From NCBI RefSeq assembly GCF_965363235.1, contig NC_134845.1, positions 68,105,261-68,169,260 of the forward strand: 64,000 bases of DNA, in the 5' to 3' direction. The notes beneath the pieces are model-generated. The model saw only the letters and a program-made list of their open reading frames with translations. It searched no databases and had not been told where the DNA came from. Position numbers and translations under genes: made by a program. The number at the start of each line of letters is the position of its first letter. The first letter of the stretch is position 1. This document shows, piece after piece, positions 10,960 to 21,780 of this stretch. The DNA is from Mytilus galloprovincialis. Lineage: Eukaryota > Mollusca > Bivalvia > Mytilida > Mytilidae.

Positions 10960-11265
10960 CTTCAGATTGTTAAACTCAACCATGAAGTTTTTGAAAAAGA
11001 ACCATTTTCCAGCATCTGGTTCACCTTGAATTCTGCTGACATGTTCCTCTGCTTCGTAACCTATACTATGGATAGATTTGTTAGGTCGGAATAAAATCGC
11101 CGTGGATGTTTTGAAATTAACTCCCCTTTTGTCTTTTGCTTCCCAGTTCGGGCAATATAGACCTACGCCCTCTAACGCATACTTTTCACCCAAACAAAAG
11201 ACATATCCTGAATGGGAGTATCCAATTTCAATGGCAACAATAACTTCTCTCTTTAATTGTTTTGT
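10960..11265 (-). CDS. HSPA12-like exon (N-terminal ATPase, phosphate-1 region)
   Basis: 306 bp (102 codons), phase 0 at both ends, with acceptor TTTGCAG and donor AAG|GTAAAT. It encodes TKQLKREVIVAIEIGYSHSG at the position of the family's VVAIDFGTTYSGYA, so the nucleotide-contacting D and TT are replaced. It then reads CPNWEAKDKRGVNFKTSTAI, IGYEAEEHVSRI and GKWFFFKNFMVEFNN, equivalent to the family's P..LL......FG..A...Y......W.FF..FKM.LY. Confidence 0.92.
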
Positions 11266-11990
11266 CTGCAAAGAAGGTCCATCAACGATAAAAAAAAACA
11301 TATACAAAAGCCTGTACGATTTTCCGTCTTATTTATTGGTTTTAACGTATCTTTATTTCGTAACTGCAGAATATTCCGATAACTGTTTCGCGATATTAAG
11401 AGGTTAATGAAACCTTAGATATGTATAAACTGGTTTATATGGCGAATTCCTCATGGCAATACATGTAGCTTGTTATATGTATTACGGCATCTGTTGATCA
11501 AAGGAAGGCACACATAAGTGTACTTGCGAAAATCAGCTATTTTCAATTTATGTTTATGATTTAATGTATAGGCGTTCAAAGTGATATTATTGTTGTATTA
11601 ATATACATTTTTTAGTGTTTGAAATGAAACTAGTAAACACACTATTCAGAAAAATATATTATGAAAACATTGGAATAAGTCCAAATACACATGTTCAAAT
11701 TACTTTGCATACGTTAGGTCCAGCTATATCTCGTCTGTCTTTCATGAAAGTAAGATTTTCCGAAAGGGTTAAGCGATAGGTGTTATCCACTTGCTGAGCT
11801 GTCGGGAATTGTTAATGGTCAACATGTTCGAAGATACATGTATATAGATGTACATCATATATTAAGGTAGCACAAATCTGACTAATTAAATGTCATGCTC
11901 AACACTTGTTGATAATCTCATCTACTACATTCGAAGAGCAACGTAAGGACAACGCTTTGTACTCTGTGTATGTCTCTATTAACAACTTAC

Positions 11991-12095
11991 CTTCAGACTG
12001 CTTGCTTTTCCAGGACGATGTCCACTTGTATATACCACTGACGGTTTTGGTGCATTATTTAATGAGGTGCGGTCTTGCTGTTGCTTCTGCAAAGA
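11991..12095 (-). CDS. HSPA12-like 5' exon, 105 bp
   Basis: Acceptor CTTAATCAG and donor AAG|GTAAGT; 35 codons, phase 0 at both ends. It encodes SLQKQQQDRTSLNNAPKP... ending SSLK. It is hydrophilic and Gln-rich, a linker before the ATPase fold. Same length and phase as the next exon upstream, which suggests exon duplication. Confidence 0.75.
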
Positions 12096-12331
12096 CTGAT
12101 TAAGAAAAAGTTATAATTTGATTAAAGATGTATATTCTATGTATTGAGTAATTAAATCACCTTTTAGCATTAGCATGATTAACATCGACGAAGTAATTGA
12201 ATGTTTCATGTACCATAACATTACTTTTCAACTTTTTGAGAGAGAGAAAACATCAATGAGAGAGAGAATTACATAATGAAATTGAATTTACGATAAATTA
12301 ATGTGAAATAAAATTCTTGAAGACTATATAC

Positions 12332-12436
12332 CTGTAAAGTGCCTGTCGTTTGATGGTGGGTTTGATTTGTAACTTTCACCGGCTGTCTTGATTCCTTTTT
12401 TAATTGTGCGTTGTCTTTTTGCTGCTGTTCATGGTG
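12332..12436 (-). CDS. HSPA12-like 5' exon, 105 bp
   Basis: Acceptor ATCTTAAAG and donor ACAG|GTATAT; 35 codons, phase 0 at both ends. It encodes HHEQQQKDNAQLKKESRQPV, then a stretch ending TTGTLQ. Gln/Lys/His-rich, low complexity, not a known domain. Confidence 0.7.
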
Positions 12437-13117
12437 CTTTAAGATGAAATAAGCAAACTTACGTGACAATCAAAATGAATGTACCAAAATATCATTAAAA
12501 CCATCAATATAATGTATATATGCTCTAAGAAACCTGCTGTACATCATGGCGTATCAAAGTGTTTATCGTTAGGTAAATAAACGTTTATGACAATATGACA
12601 ATTCGTACCTTGTCGAAATATTCTGTAAATCAAATCAAAACATTTCTAAATCTGCCAGAGTAATGGATACATTCATTTTTAATTATAAACAGAGTGCACC
12701 CTTAATTAAAACAAAAGTATTCCACCTGATTCAAATGACTTTGTTTTTATTCGTAAATTGGAAAAGCAAGTCGAAACAATATACCACCATCACATGACTT
12801 TTGATAAGATTATTCAGTAGAGATTGACTTCCATAAATATTTATCCTAATTAGAATTGTCAAACATAGTATATGGAAAACTTGACAATCGATTTCAATAT
12901 TTATTGTATTTATTATCAATATTTTAAATTCTTTTTTTTTTTTATCTCTTTAACTTTGTAATACGATTTCAGCGGCTAGACAATATATGGTTTCGGTGGA
13001 GTAGAAATTGGAAAAGACAAACACATTCCCCATTTCCATTCTCAATTTTAATTGATTGCTGACTGGTATATTTACACATAGCAGAACAATTACATAAACT
13101 TATTTTTGAATACTCAC

Positions 13118-13156
13118 GTCTGGTATCACAGTTGTATTTGCGTCATTGGTTTTTTT
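13118..13156 (-). CDS. HSPA12-like short 5' exon, 39 bp
   Basis: Bounded by TTTTCAG and GAC|GTGAGT. It encodes KKTNDANTTVIPD in phase 0, in frame with the two 105-bp exons. Its small size makes it less certain than those. Confidence 0.55.
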
Positions 13157-13609
13157 CTGAAAATTTTAATCAAATCAATCATTTTGAATATTCAAAAACA
13201 TTTTTTCAACATTATTGAAATTAACAGAGATTGCATAATGCTTTGAAATACTTTTTTAAGATGTTACTCACTTAATATATATTTCTGATTCTTCAATTTA
13301 AAACAAAGCGATTCAGTATTCATATAAAGGAAAGGATGTCATCTGCATATACTGACCGTGTCACCACTATAACTCAACAATGTACCACTGGAAATCGTTT
13401 ATATGTTTTAATTGGTTGACACAAAAAGGAAGATTAACAAATATTTAACCAAGCATCTTCAGATAGACATTATACTAGAAAAAAAAGTACAGAAAAAGCA
13501 ATAAAACTCATCTTATATACATCAATTTAAATTGTGTACATTATAAAGCATTTCGTCTTCCGACCGTGTAATACCATCATGGGTAGTCATGGTCGTTAAA
13601 ACCTATCTT

Positions 13610-13735
13610 TTTCGTCATTTCGTCTACAAAAGCCCCATCAGTGACGCTCAAATAAAAAAAAGTTTAAATGATTTTCTGAGTTGAAAAGCATTGAAGGCCT
13701 AGAATTCCGTTTGTTTCAGTTGATACTCTTGGCTT
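13610..13735 (+). repeat. Mussel SINE-like repeat C (ATCAGTGACGCTC core), copy 1
   Basis: Contains TTTCGTCTACAAAAG and CATCAGTGACGCTCAAAT, then an AGCATTGAAGGCCTAGAATT segment. Other copies are at 17738, 38440 and 63755. Confidence 0.75.
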
Positions 13736-13911
13736 CTCTGAGTTCCAGTTATTATAATCAAAAAGTAGTTAATGCCTTACTGAATTTGAAGTTCCCATTT
13801 TGAAGTAATGCTTCAATTCCTTTTGCTCATGGATTATTTATCACAATGATTGTTTTCATTTTTTTTTCCTACAAATAAAAAAAAAAATCACAATCATTAG
13901 ATATCCTGCTA

Positions 13912-14320
13912 AAAGGGAAGTTGTCCATCTGATGAGTTAAGCCTTTTTCAACTGATTTTTATAGTTCGTTCTTATGTTGTACTGTTATACCACTGTCCTA
14001 GGTTATGGGGTATCCCGCTACCATGTTTAACCCCGCCACATTATTTAAGTATGTTCCAAGTCAGGAACCTGTAATTCAGTGGTCGTCGTTTGTTTAAGTG
14101 TTACATATTTGTTTTTCGTTCATTTTTTTTTTATATAAATAAGGCCGTTAGTTTTCTCGTTTGAATTGTTTTACATTGTCTTATCGAGGCATTTATAGCT
14201 GACTATGCGGTATGGGCTTTGCTCATTGTCGGTGACCTTTAGTTGTTAATGTCTGTGTCATTTTGGTATCTTGTGGACATTTGTCTCATTGGCAATCATA
14301 CCACATCTTCTTTTTTTATA
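13912..14320 (-). repeat. Mussel SINE/MITE-like repeat A (GATGTGGTATGATTGCCAAT), long copy, reverse
   Basis: Runs from GTTGTCCATCTGATGAGTTA through CCCGCCACATTATTTAAGTA and AATAAGGCCGTTAGTTTTCT to TGGCAATCATACCACATCTTC. This is the most complete copy in the window; others are at 29184, 29519 and 55436. It is non-coding and ends in a T-rich tract. Confidence 0.8.
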
Positions 14321-14364
14321 TGAATATTGAATTTCATAATAAAACGCATCTAAATTTACACATA

Positions 14365-15495
14365 TGTGACCAGCCACGACATATCCAGGCTTATGGAGGT
14401 AGGACGTCATTGTGAGAAAAACGCCGTTAACTATATGTGAATAGCCATTTCCAGTCTTAGGAGGGTACATTGTCTAAAATTTGATTTTTGTATATTTATC
14501 TAGAATATTCCGAAACAAAACTCTCTGTCATGTTATTATGACATATTTGTTGTAATAGCAACGAAACGAGACATTTCGAATACCGGTATGAAAATGAGAC
14601 TGTTCTATGAAGACTTTTACTTATCGAAGGCACTAATTTATAAAACACAAAATTATTGTACTATTGGCTCTTAGTGATGTTTAATAGCGTTTTTGAATAA
14701 AATTTCAAAGACTTAAATTTACTGCAATGTAAACAATTCTTATCTCTATTTTAGAACATGTAATTTAAACTTGTTGAAATAAAAGTAGTTTAAAATTTGT
14801 CAAAGTAAGCTTTAAGAATTCCTTTTTTTAATTTAGATTTATTATGCATGTCTCTAAACATAGTATGCGACGCGTAACAGTTTATAAGTAAGTGTTCTCA
14901 TATATTAATTTGATACGGTGCATTTATTATAAATATATTTCAGACTTCATTTATGAAAGAAAATATATACAGCAGAGCATTATTTGTTTGTTTGTAGCTC
15001 TATTTTAGAACATGTAATTTAAACTTGTTGAAATAAAATTAGTTTAAAATTTGTCAAAGTAAGCTTTAAGAATTCTTTTTTTTTTTAATTTAAATTTATT
15101 ATGCAAAAGATGTCTCTATACATAGTATGCGACGCGTAACAGTTTATAAGTAGGTGTTTTCTTATATGCATTTGATACGGTACATGTATTATGGATATAT
15201 TTCAGACTTCATTTATGAAAGGAAATCTATAGAGCAGAAATTTGATTTTTTTTTGTATCAGTTTAAAATGTAGATTCAAATATTTTTCACTTCAAACGTT
15301 AAAGTAAAACTTCTTAAAAACTTATGTATGATGTATATTTCGGCGTCCGCAAAAGAGAAGCAAAGGAAAGTGTTTATCTCTTCTTCACAAATACGTATTT
15401 CATTGAATCTCGATATTTATCATGTTTATAATTTTTCTAACAATGACGTTCTACCTCCATAAGCCTGCAAATGTCATGGCGGGTCACATATTTGT
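14365..15495. repeat. Inverted ~60-bp ends enclosing two 254-bp-spaced direct repeats
   Basis: CAGGCTTATGGAGGTAGGAC at about 14389-14408 and its reverse complement at about 15448-15467 belong to ~60-bp inverted repeats (GTGACC ... GTCATTGT). Between them lie two direct copies of a ~240-bp unit (14744-14980 and 14998-15238), each with TTTTAGAACATGTAATTTAA, TATGCGACGCGTAACAG and TTCAGACTTCATTTATGAAA. It could be a non-autonomous element with internal duplication, or independent repeats that happen to face each other. Confidence 0.6.
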
Positions 15496-15499
15496 TTAT

Positions 15500-16560
15500 T
15501 ACTTGTCTTCGTTTATATTGAAAACTGAAAAAAATAAAAGACAAAACAGTAAGACAGGTTTTCCAACACGATTTGTGAATGCGTAGAATAAGATATAATT
15601 TCTCCCATTTTGTCTTTGATTTAAAAAAAAACTATTGCACATGAAATATAAAGTTAGTATAACTAATCAAAACGTTCACATATCGAAAATTATTTTACTA
15701 GTGAATACATAACACTAATAATTAAGTTATGCGCTTCGTTCAATTGTGAATTAATGTGTTGTTCAGTCATTCGAGAATTTGTTTTTGTATTTCAAATCTT
15801 CGATTAGCTATTCTATAAATTGATTAGGGACTTTAACATTTTAAATTTTCCTCGGAGTTCAGTATTTTTGTCATTTTACTTTCATACAAAATATGGTAGT
15901 ACACATAACTTTAATTTTAGGATAGTGATTTCTCTGAGAAAAACGTCATGTTTTGAAGTTTAGATGGCACCATGTGGAAAAAACCTTTAAAGGATAGAAG
16001 TTCAATAGAAAGTGCAACGATACTGTTGATAAATTGGAACGGTGGTTACAAACTAAGGATCAAATTAATTGGAAAAATACTCTATCAGAGTTAATATAAT
16101 GGAAGGCTGATTCTCTACCTTGCAACATACGAGTATAGAAGTGACTCGGGATGTCATCTGTCATAGCAAAAGAAAGAAAGAAAAGGGAATCAGTGTGCAT
16201 TAGTTAGACTATTCCTCTTGTGGCATATAAACATAGAGCTCCTTAATTATTTAATCATTATGTTGATTGTTTGTAAAAATACCGAGCGTTCGAGATGCTT
16301 GAAATTAATTTATAATAGAGCTTTAACACAACACATTTTTAATTTTTACTTTCAGTTTCAAACATAAAAATAACCTATACCGAGATATAAACCGGATTTT
16401 TATAAACCACACCGAGAGCACATACACAATTGTCATTGTCGATTTTCTTATCATTTGAAAAAAAAAATGTTTTCAAATGTAAATTAAATTACACATCCTT
16501 TTTAAAAGACGATAGAAATAAGTTTGTTACTACATTGTTCACATAATACATGTATACTTA
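15500..16560. other. A+T-rich intronic DNA, no gene seen
   Basis: Presumed 5' intron of the HSPA12-like gene. I see no element end or credible coding segment apart from the micro-exon candidate at 16562. Confidence 0.5.
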
Positions 16561-16561
16561 C

Positions 16562-16575
16562 CTCGCTATATAATC
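16562..16575 (-). other. Candidate 14-bp micro-exon of the HSPA12-like gene
   Basis: A strong donor (GCGAG|GTAAGT) follows GATAG|GATTATATAGCGAG. A 14-bp exon here would convert the phase-1 end of the 17.3-kb exon into the phase-0 entry needed at 13156, adding GLYSE. The upstream tract is purine-rich, so the acceptor is weak. This is a frame-based guess only. Confidence 0.2.
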
Positions 16576-17014
16576 CTATCTTCTTTCATTTCAATTTGTG
16601 ATTTTTTAATATACGTCACATATTAGCGATTTATATACTCCTGAACATAATAGAATTATTCGTTATCCATACATATCATGAAATATTTAACGTACATAAC
16701 ATTTAACAGTTACACCTGTATATTTGTTTAGTTGATTTGAACTTCATTTAAATTTCAGCTTTTCAAAAAGCCAACTAGACTAGAATGTTAATCGATTTTT
16801 CCACTGTATTGTGATTTAAAAATATGATTTGTAACAATTAAAAAACTTTACAACGTAATTACACGCATGGTTTGGAGAACAAACACATGTTAGCAAAAGC
16901 AGATTCAATCTTGTGCTGTAAAAATCATTACTTATTTATACAATAAATCTTTTATTATATATCCACATAATATACACGACAAGCTTAGCACTTTTAATCT
17001 TCTTTTAAGACGCT

Positions 17015-17098
17015 AGCAATTTAATTTGTCAAAGGATGCATGTCAGCAATTTCATTTGTCAAAAAACACATGACAGCAATTTAATTTGGCAAAGGATA
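17015..17098 (+). repeat. Three tandem 30-bp units
   Basis: AGCAATTTAATTTGTCAAA-type units start at 17015, 17045 and 17075 with a few substitutions each. Non-coding minisatellite. Confidence 0.8.
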
Positions 17099-17240
17099 AA
17101 ATAAAATGTCAAACAACAATAGAAGAAGGACTTGCAGTCAAAATGTGTATGAAAGACAGTATTATACGATATAGCCATAAGAAAATAGAAAGACAAAAAA
17201 CACGTTTGTCACTCTTAATTATATTATACATTGTATATAC

Positions 17241-17314
17241 CTGTCAATCGATTTTCTGCCTGTGGACTTTTGTTTTCATCAAGCTCAACAGCTAGCGCTG
17301 GCATCATATTATTT
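17241..17314 (-). CDS. Candidate first coding exon of the HSPA12-like gene
   Basis: A 74-bp segment between TTTTATAG and ACAG|GTATAT. It contains AATATGATGCC, so translation could start at 17307 with MMPALAVELDENKSPQ. It would end in phase 1, which does not fit the phase-0 exon at 13156 directly, so either another exon lies between or this exon is untranslated. Confidence 0.4.
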
Positions 17315-17737
17315 CTATAAAAAATAAAAGCTGTTCATGAAAGATAAAAGTTGGACAAAACAGTAAGTTTTATATTTTACACAAAAAAACACAAAGCTTC
17401 GCCATGATACTTTGGGTCCAAATCCGGTGATTGTTTACTTTCGTAATTACGTCATACACACTCATTTCTGTTTAATATCCCGAGAAGGGGAAAACAAATC
17501 TTTTCGGTATATATTGACACATTTATAAAATATCAATAAAATTTCTGGAAATCGAAATCTATTCATATTAAAGATTTTATAAATAAATCTGAAGCGAAAG
17601 TAAAAAGAATGATCGTCCTTTTTTTTCTTTCCCTTGACATGTTTCACATTATGTTTATCTTTGAAATGAAACAAATTGTAAGTGGAAAAATATCGTCAAT
17701 CCATTAATTATCCAAATCAAATACAATAAATTATTAT

Positions 17738-17862
17738 CAAAGGTACCAAGATTATAATACACCAGAAGCGCGTGTCGTCTAAATAAGACTCATCAGTGAC
17801 GCTCAGATCAAAATAGCTATCAAGCCAAACACGTTAAATGTTGAACAAATATTTGATTTTCT
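17738..17862 (+). repeat. Mussel SINE-like repeat C, copy 2
   Basis: Contains GGTACCAAGATTATAATACA, CAGAAGCGCGTGTCGTC and CTCATCAGTGACGCTCAGAT, then AAGCCAAACACGTTAAATGT. About 125 bp, internal part of the family. Confidence 0.8.
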
Positions 17863-18928
17863 TTAACAGTTCATCAGCAAGAAAGGATAATATCTGCAGA
17901 AAGATAATTTTTTTTAAGACTTACTAAGATGTAAATAACAGACAACTGCAAGGATAGAATTTTGGTCTTACTTGTAGATGTGATCATATATCTCGTCACA
18001 GCACAGTCTCTCATCACAACAAACAGAGAGACAAAAAATGCCAAACGAACATTCAAACTCATAAGTCGAAAGAAAAAACTGACAACGCCAATGCAAAAAA
18101 AAGTACTAACAGACAAAAAACAGTAAACTAATCACCAATTGTAAAACTAAAAACTAGATATATGCAGGAAGGATATGGCGATCATCTGTGACACGGATAT
18201 ACCCTTACAGTCAGCAAACTCGTGATGAGTTCAACTTCACCACTTGGACATTTTTTTCAATATATTCCTTGTGAACACCAACACTCTTTCAAGAAAATCG
18301 TGATAGCAAAAAAAAAACATTGATTCTGTGTTGAATAGTACTCAGACACCAGCCGATCATCTTTTGCTTGGAGTAAGCATGGATTAAGTCTTCAAAATAT
18401 TACAACATCCTGTAAATGACGATATCAACAATGTAATTGCATAATTACTTCGTGAACTATTGATCTATTGAACAGGTCAATATAACCTTCTGTTGAGATT
18501 TTTTGCAGTAACAATCCCACTAGAAGTAAATGGCGATAAGATTTTGACTGAGTTTAAAAAAACATCAACTGCCGAGTAAGGCATGAATACAAAACACAGT
18601 GTTGCTGTGGAATTTGTAACATGTCGTCGACCTGATTGACAGAAAAGAGATTATGTATATCAGCAGTGTGTGCTAAAGTAACGTCATGGTACCCAAAGTA
18701 TACCTACATGTAATATCCGATTTGTAAAATTTAATGAACAAAAAAAAAGAATGGAAATGGAGATTGTGTCAAAGAGACAACAACCCGACTAACGACATAT
18801 TTGAAAACCATAAATACATGGAATATGCTGATGCATATAACAATAAAACTTAGTTTGATTTAATTAACCTGTTACAAAAATAATATTAATTTCGATAAAA
18901 CGATATTCTAAAGCATCGATTAGCTTAC

Positions 18929-18954
18929 CTGGATCGTCTCCAAACAAAAAATCT
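18929..18954 (-). other. Candidate 26-bp 5' (probably untranslated) exon of the HSPA12-like gene
   Basis: TTTTACAG|...|GTAAGC borders a 26-bp segment. Joined to the 17314 exon in one frame it stays open into MMPALAV, but no upstream ATG is evident, so it is more likely 5' UTR. Transcript data would be needed. Confidence 0.3.
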
Positions 18955-19650
18955 CTGTAAAAATGAGATTATCCTATCCCGAACAGCTCGAAAAAAAGTG
19001 TTCTACAGAAACAACCAAACTTAAGAACTAAATCTTTATATCAATGGACAAGTTTAGTAAAGGTCTTTTACGTAAGTTCTGGTAACAAAATCACTGACTT
19101 CTAAAAATCAACCAGTAAAAAATATAAAGGTTATCATTAATATCCAAAATGTAACAATAAACACACATCATGCACATAGCACACAGCGAGCGAGTTGAAA
19201 TATATTAACATCGTAAGGTTGTGCCAAAGATTAATCGCCAACAAAAACAAGAAAAATAACAATAGGAAACACAATTCGTCCACCGTTTAAGAAAACGAAA
19301 TATCTTTATCTAGAATATGACAATTTTTACCGTTTTAATTATTTTTTTGTTTTAGCAAATTCCTTTAGATCAATTTCGGCAGTATAGTTAGATAATTCTT
19401 CATATTTTCCAAAACATTTAGTCATCAGAATGACAGTAAGTGTTGTTAAATTTTCAATTAAATGCAGTTTAGATGCATCTTTACCTTGTTTATTATCACT
19501 GCATTTTACATAAAACTTAAACTTTTTGAATTTCAACCAAAGATGAAGAACTGGAACTTCAATCACTGTATTTGATACCTAAACTACATACGTGTCCTTA
19601 CAAACAATTGAATATGGCTGAGTCTTCCAAGTGCACCACGAAACCTCTTT
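18955..19650. other. No confident feature
   Basis: A 75-residue minus-strand open frame (19339-19566) shows no recognisable motif. I do not call it a gene. Confidence 0.4.
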
Positions 19651-20499
19651 CTTAATTATCAACATTTTTTTTTATCAGAAATCAAAGCCGGGGTTCAAAC
19701 CTTTTGTGAAACTGCCTTTTCTAGAGGTGTGAATCAGATGTGTGGATACCAAAAAAATCAAAAGATCTTTTAGAGTACCTACGATCTAAGAATATGTCAT
19801 CTTGCAATTGTATTAAAACATTTGACTTTGCTACACTTTACACAAGTATTCCTATTTCAAACAAAAAGACAAATTGAAAGAGTTGGTATTGCTTAGTCTC
19901 ATAATAAAAGAATGGCGAACGAAGATACAAGTAGCTTGTGTTGGGGAGGGATAAAATCCTATTTTGTACAGAATTACTCTGATTCAAACAAACAATTCTC
20001 TAAAACTGGTATTATCAAGATGCTTGATTTCTTGATTGACAACATGTTTGTTACGTTTAAAGAACGTGTTTTTCAACAGACTGTCGGCATCCCATTTTTT
20101 TTAAACTTGAAAAATCAGCCTCTTTTTTTGGATGAAATATAATAAATATATGTATAATATTATTGAAACATAGTTTATGATAACATTGGCATTGAAACGA
20201 ACAAAAAATGTTTGAAAAAAAAAATGATTTATATAACTACAATTTTAATAACAAAATGAAGTGTTTTTTGTACAAAAAAGTGCATTTTACAACTTTTACT
20301 GTAGTCGAACTTTACAGTGTCAGACATTTCAAAATTAATGTTCAGATGACTGTTAACATCATGGTTGTTCGTTATACGCCAAAGAATTAGTACTTTGTGC
20401 GCAGCCTCCATTCAAACAGATAACCGCATCTTAACGTCTTCTGATTCCTGCCATAAATCGACTAATTTGTTGTTAAGGTAGCAGCAACCATTTCTAATG

Positions 20500-21100
20500 A
20501 AGGGCATTGTTTATTTCATGATGGGTTTGAACTGAGGTGTCCTTTCGCGCACTTTCCGCCCAATAGTGTCCTAAATATGCTCGATATGGTTCAAATCCGG
20601 GCTACGATCGGGCCAAGGAAGATGAACCAAATTCCATTTGAACATAAGATCTTCCTCCACGATGCTAACTTTGGCGAGCTCTGTACTACGTGTGATACGG
20701 AAAACTGTATGTCTGTTCGTTAGCAAAGGTCTCCGAAATGGTCTTGTCGCACGATAACCAGTAGCGATGAGTCGATCTCGAACAGTTCTTGTTAAAAGGC
20801 TCCTGTATGGCCACCACTCTCTTTTTAGGTTTATCTTGTATGCAATGGGTTTCCTTCAGACCAACCTTCATAATGCTTGATTTTCCCTAGCAAATGGTAT
20901 AGGGGGTCTTCATTATCTTGGAAGGTCTTTAACAGCGTTCATTGCCTGATTTTTATTCTCAAAACGACTTATAGTGGAATGGTGATGACCAACAATACGT
21001 GCAGTTGTTACAGCGACATCCCTGCTTCTCTTGTGCTGATAATCTGCCATCTTGCTGCAATTAAGAGTTTTCAAGGACCCATTACAAGGTGTCAATCACA
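20500..21100 (-). pseudogene. Tc1/mariner-type transposase relic
   Basis: Minus-strand frames give, in order, ARIVGHHHSTISRFENK and NAVKDLPR (N-terminal HTH and the PR.GRP region), RDRLIATGYRATRPFRRPLL (linker), and LPWPDRSPDLNHIEHI (the SPDLNPIEH catalytic-end motif), then a GRKVRER C-terminus. The central DDE domain is largely deleted and the frame is broken several times, so it is non-functional. It sits inside the split retroelement at 19.66-22.86 kb. Confidence 0.8.
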
Positions 21101-21107
21101 TAACTTT

Positions 21108-21780
21108 TACATGAATGTGTCCATAGTACACGGATGCCCCACTCGCACTATCATTTTCATGTCCTAAGTCAGGAATCTGATGTACAGTTGTTGTCGTTTG
21201 TTTATGTAATATATACGTGTTTCTCGTTTCTCGTTTTGTTTATATAGATTAGACCGTTGGTTTTCCCGTTTGAATGGTTTTACACTAGTAATTTTGGGGC
21301 CCTTTATAGCTTGTTGTTCGGTGTGAGCCAAGGCTCCGTGTTGAAGGCCGTACTTTAACCTATAATGGTTTACTTTTTAAATTGTTATTTGTATGGAGAG
21401 TTGTCTCATTGGCACTCACACCACATCTTCCTATATCTATGTGTACTAAGTTTCAAGTTCATGTAACTTTAACTTCATCAAAAACTACCTTGACCAAAAA
21501 CTTTAACCTGAACTTCGCACTATCATTTTCTATGTTCAGTGGACCATGAAATTGGGGTCAAAACTATAATTTGGCATTAAAATTAGAAAGATCATATCAT
21601 GGGGAACATTTGTACTAAGTTTCAAGTTGATTGGACTTCTTCAAAAACTACTTTGACCAAAAACTTTAACCTGAAGCGAACGGACGGACGCACAGACGGA
21701 CGAACGGACGCTAGGACGAACGGAGGCACAGACCAGAAAACATAATGCCCATCTACTATCGTAGGTGGGGCATAAAAACT
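21108..21780 (+). repeat. Mussel repeat E (CATCTACTATCGTAGGTGGGGCAT end), interrupted by repeat B
   Basis: The left part (21108-21162) has GTCCATAGTACACGGATGCC and CACTCGCACTATCATTTTC; the right part (from about 21438) has TTCAAGTTGATTGGACTTCT and a GGAC-rich stretch (21680-21725) and ends TATCGTAGGTGGGGCATAAA. A copy of repeat B occupies the middle, and CGCACTATCATTTTC appears on both sides. Non-coding. Confidence 0.75.
21165..21437 (-). repeat. Mussel SINE/MITE-like repeat B inserted in repeat E
   Basis: From TCCTAAGTCAGGAATCTGAT through AGATTAGACCGTTGGTTTTC and TTCGGTGTGAGCCAAGGCTC to CACCACATCTTCCTATATCTA. Best copy of family B in the window. Confidence 0.8.

Larger units (their letters stand above)
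6513..18954 (-). other. HSPA12-like (heat shock 70 kDa protein 12 family) gene, whole span
   Basis: The coding chain is 13156-13118, 12436-12332, 12095-11991, 11265-10960, 10329-10102, 7823-7670 and 7111-6513. Phases agree at every junction, giving about 511 residues before any further N-terminal exons. HSPA12 proteins are distant Hsp70 relatives with an actin-like ATPase fold, and the family is strongly expanded in bivalves. Order here: Q/K-rich N-terminal extension, phosphate-1 region (VAIEIGYSHSGYVF), FFFKNF motif, ATPase subdomains (DIQWMLTTPGK; AGIKNDQLTLVQGPEAE), phosphate-2 region (ILVHLGGVAMS), then a C-terminal lobe ending VVLKGSVLYEIME. Usual family members continue for roughly another hundred residues. 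The DxGTTxSG and DLGGGT signatures are degraded, so ATP hydrolysis is doubtful (inference). Candidate 5' exons are listed separately. Confidence 0.85.

Noticed and set aside
11078-11407. 109-residue plus-strand frame
   Set aside because: Antisense shadow of the HSPA12-like exon at 10960-11265.
14258-14470. 70-residue minus-strand frame near the HSPA12-like gene
   Set aside because: It overlaps the end of repeat A and one arm of the inverted repeat; no fitting splice sites.
16990-17100. 30-bp repeats considered as a CRISPR-like array
   Set aside because: Units abut directly with no unique spacers; the genome is eukaryotic.
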